Source: Theodoxus fluviatilis
Taxonomy: Eukaryota; Mollusca; Gastropoda; Cycloneritida; Neritidae
NCBI GenBank assembly: GCA_034096865.1
Contig: JAWQFJ010000539.1
Location: 36,002 to 100,001, forward strand
Direction of reading: 5' to 3'
DNA: 64,000 bases
In this document: piece by piece, positions 35,824 to 64,000 of the stretch
Position numbering within the stretch: position 1 is the stretch's first letter
Layout of the letters: each line of letters begins with the position of its first letter
Program-made: the position numbers and the translations under genes
Notes under the pieces: generated by a model
The model's database searches: none
What the model was told of the DNA's origin: nothing
Seen by the model: only the letters and a program-made list of their open reading frames with translations

Positions 35824-36669
35824 TGACTCACATGCGAAGCAAAAGTGAGTCTATGTACTCACCCGTGTCGTCCGTCTGTCCGTCCGTCCGGGCGTAAAAA
35901 ACTTAAACGTTGGATTTTTCTCGGACACTATGAAGTATATCAACACCAAATGTGGCATAATGGTGTATGATGACAAGGCCTCTAAAACCATACATGGTGA
36001 CTTGACCTTGCTTCAAGGTCAAGGTCACAGGAGCCATAAATGTGGTCTCAAAAACAGTCATTTTTCACATTTTCCCAATTTTCTCCCACGTTATTGAGAA
36101 TTGCGACCTTAGCTACAAGTGGTATATAGGGCAAAGTAATCCCTATCTTTTGATACCAGTTTGGTTGACCTTGCTTCAAGGTCAAGGTCACAGGAGCTCT
36201 TCAAAGTTGGATTGTATACATATTTTGAAGTGACCTTGACCTTGAACTATGGAAGATAACTGTTTCAAACTTAATAATTATGTGGGGCACATGTTATACT
36301 TTCATCATGAGACACATTTGGTCACATATCATCAAGGTCAAGGACACTTGGACCCTTATGAAATGTGCCCAAAATGGGGTAGTGAACCACTAAAAGTGAC
36401 CATATCTCATGGTAGAAAGTGCCAATAAGCACCATTGTGCTTCCTATGTCTTGAATTAACAGCTTTGTGTTGCATGACCTTGGATGACCTTGACCTTGGG
36501 TCAAGGTCAAATGTATTTTGGTAGGAAAAATGTGTAAAGCAATTCTTAGTGTATGATGTCATTGGTAGGTTTAGTTGTTTGACCTTGACCTTGAAGGTCA
36601 CCTGAAGGTCAAGGTCATATAAAGGTCAAGATCAAGCATGTGAGTTGTATGGGCTTTGCCCTTCTTGTT
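35824..36669 (-). mobile_element. Half-site-rich interspersed element, copy 7
   Basis: Full-length reverse copy from TGACTCACATGCGAAGC to GGGCTTTGCCCTTCTTGTT. It ends only ~135 bp before the acceptor of WDR33 coding exon 1. Confidence 0.9.
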
Positions 36670-36830
36670 GTTTCCTTCTAAGAATGGTTGTGAATCTAGG
36701 CTTTCTTTGAAAGTTAATGCAGGGAGCTACCGTTAACCAGGCTTGACTTGTTTGCGTGTAGGTTCTGTGGTATGGTAATGAGGTAATTTTCTTGTCACTT
36801 CAGGTGTTCCAGATTTAGTTGGCAAAGGTA

Positions 36831-64000
<27,170 letters not shown>

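Larger units (their letters stand above)
30134..36803 (+). other. Presumed WDR33 5'-UTR intron (6.7 kb)
   Basis: Ends at the acceptor CACTTCAG (36802-36803). Contains a poly-T run (30909-30932), one SINE-like copy, three half-site-rich elements on the minus strand and a (GT)n tract (about 35634-35752). The remainder (30134-32528 and 33553-34008) shows no exon. Confidence 0.5.

Overview
This window is a piece of a repeat-rich animal nuclear genome, most likely a marine mollusc (probably a gastropod). The evidence is the intron-split genes with animal-type proteins, several AT/GC-mixed interspersed repeat families, abundant minisatellites, and a 10-N scaffold gap. The species is inferred, not read. 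There are no bacterial, phage or CRISPR features.

Layout: 1-14200 is mostly tandem repeats. These are a 24-bp minisatellite (1-4110), a G-rich array (5216-6540), a second 24-bp minisatellite (6955-8530), CA-rich DNA and a 1.7-kb polypurine tract (12430-14200), separated by short unique stretches and foldback elements. From 18367 to 29777 on the minus strand lie two exons of SSU72, the RNA polymerase II C-terminal-domain phosphatase, separated by an 11.2-kb intron full of mobile repeats. The later SSU72 exons were not found. About 29.8-30.1 kb is a probable bidirectional promoter. On the plus strand seven coding exons (36831-59499) encode the first 300 residues of WDR33, the poly(A)-signal-binding WD40 subunit of CPSF. 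The gene continues past the right edge.

The two genes are head to head, and both products act in mRNA 3'-end formation (their yeast counterparts Ssu72 and Pfs2 are subunits of the same CPF complex). WDR33 introns hold the most unusual DNA. One has twelve AATAAA hexamers in 0.7 kb, most followed by a small GGC/GCC hairpin. Two others carry tandem arrays that start at the 5' splice site and copy it in every unit (about 68 units of ~53 bp in the last visible intron, five units of 78 bp in the first coding intron).

Mobile DNA: eight copies of a 0.65-1.6-kb element packed with TCAAGGTCA nuclear-receptor-type half-sites; eight copies of a SINE-like repeat; a 2.2-kb terminal-inverted-repeat transposon inside the intron 1 array; three smaller foldback/MITE elements; a 3.4-kb inverted-repeat-bounded segment that includes a 989-bp false assembly duplication around the N gap; and a possible piggyBac-like open frame at the right edge. 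Most long open frames in the window come from tandem repeats whose unit length is a multiple of three, and are not called as genes.
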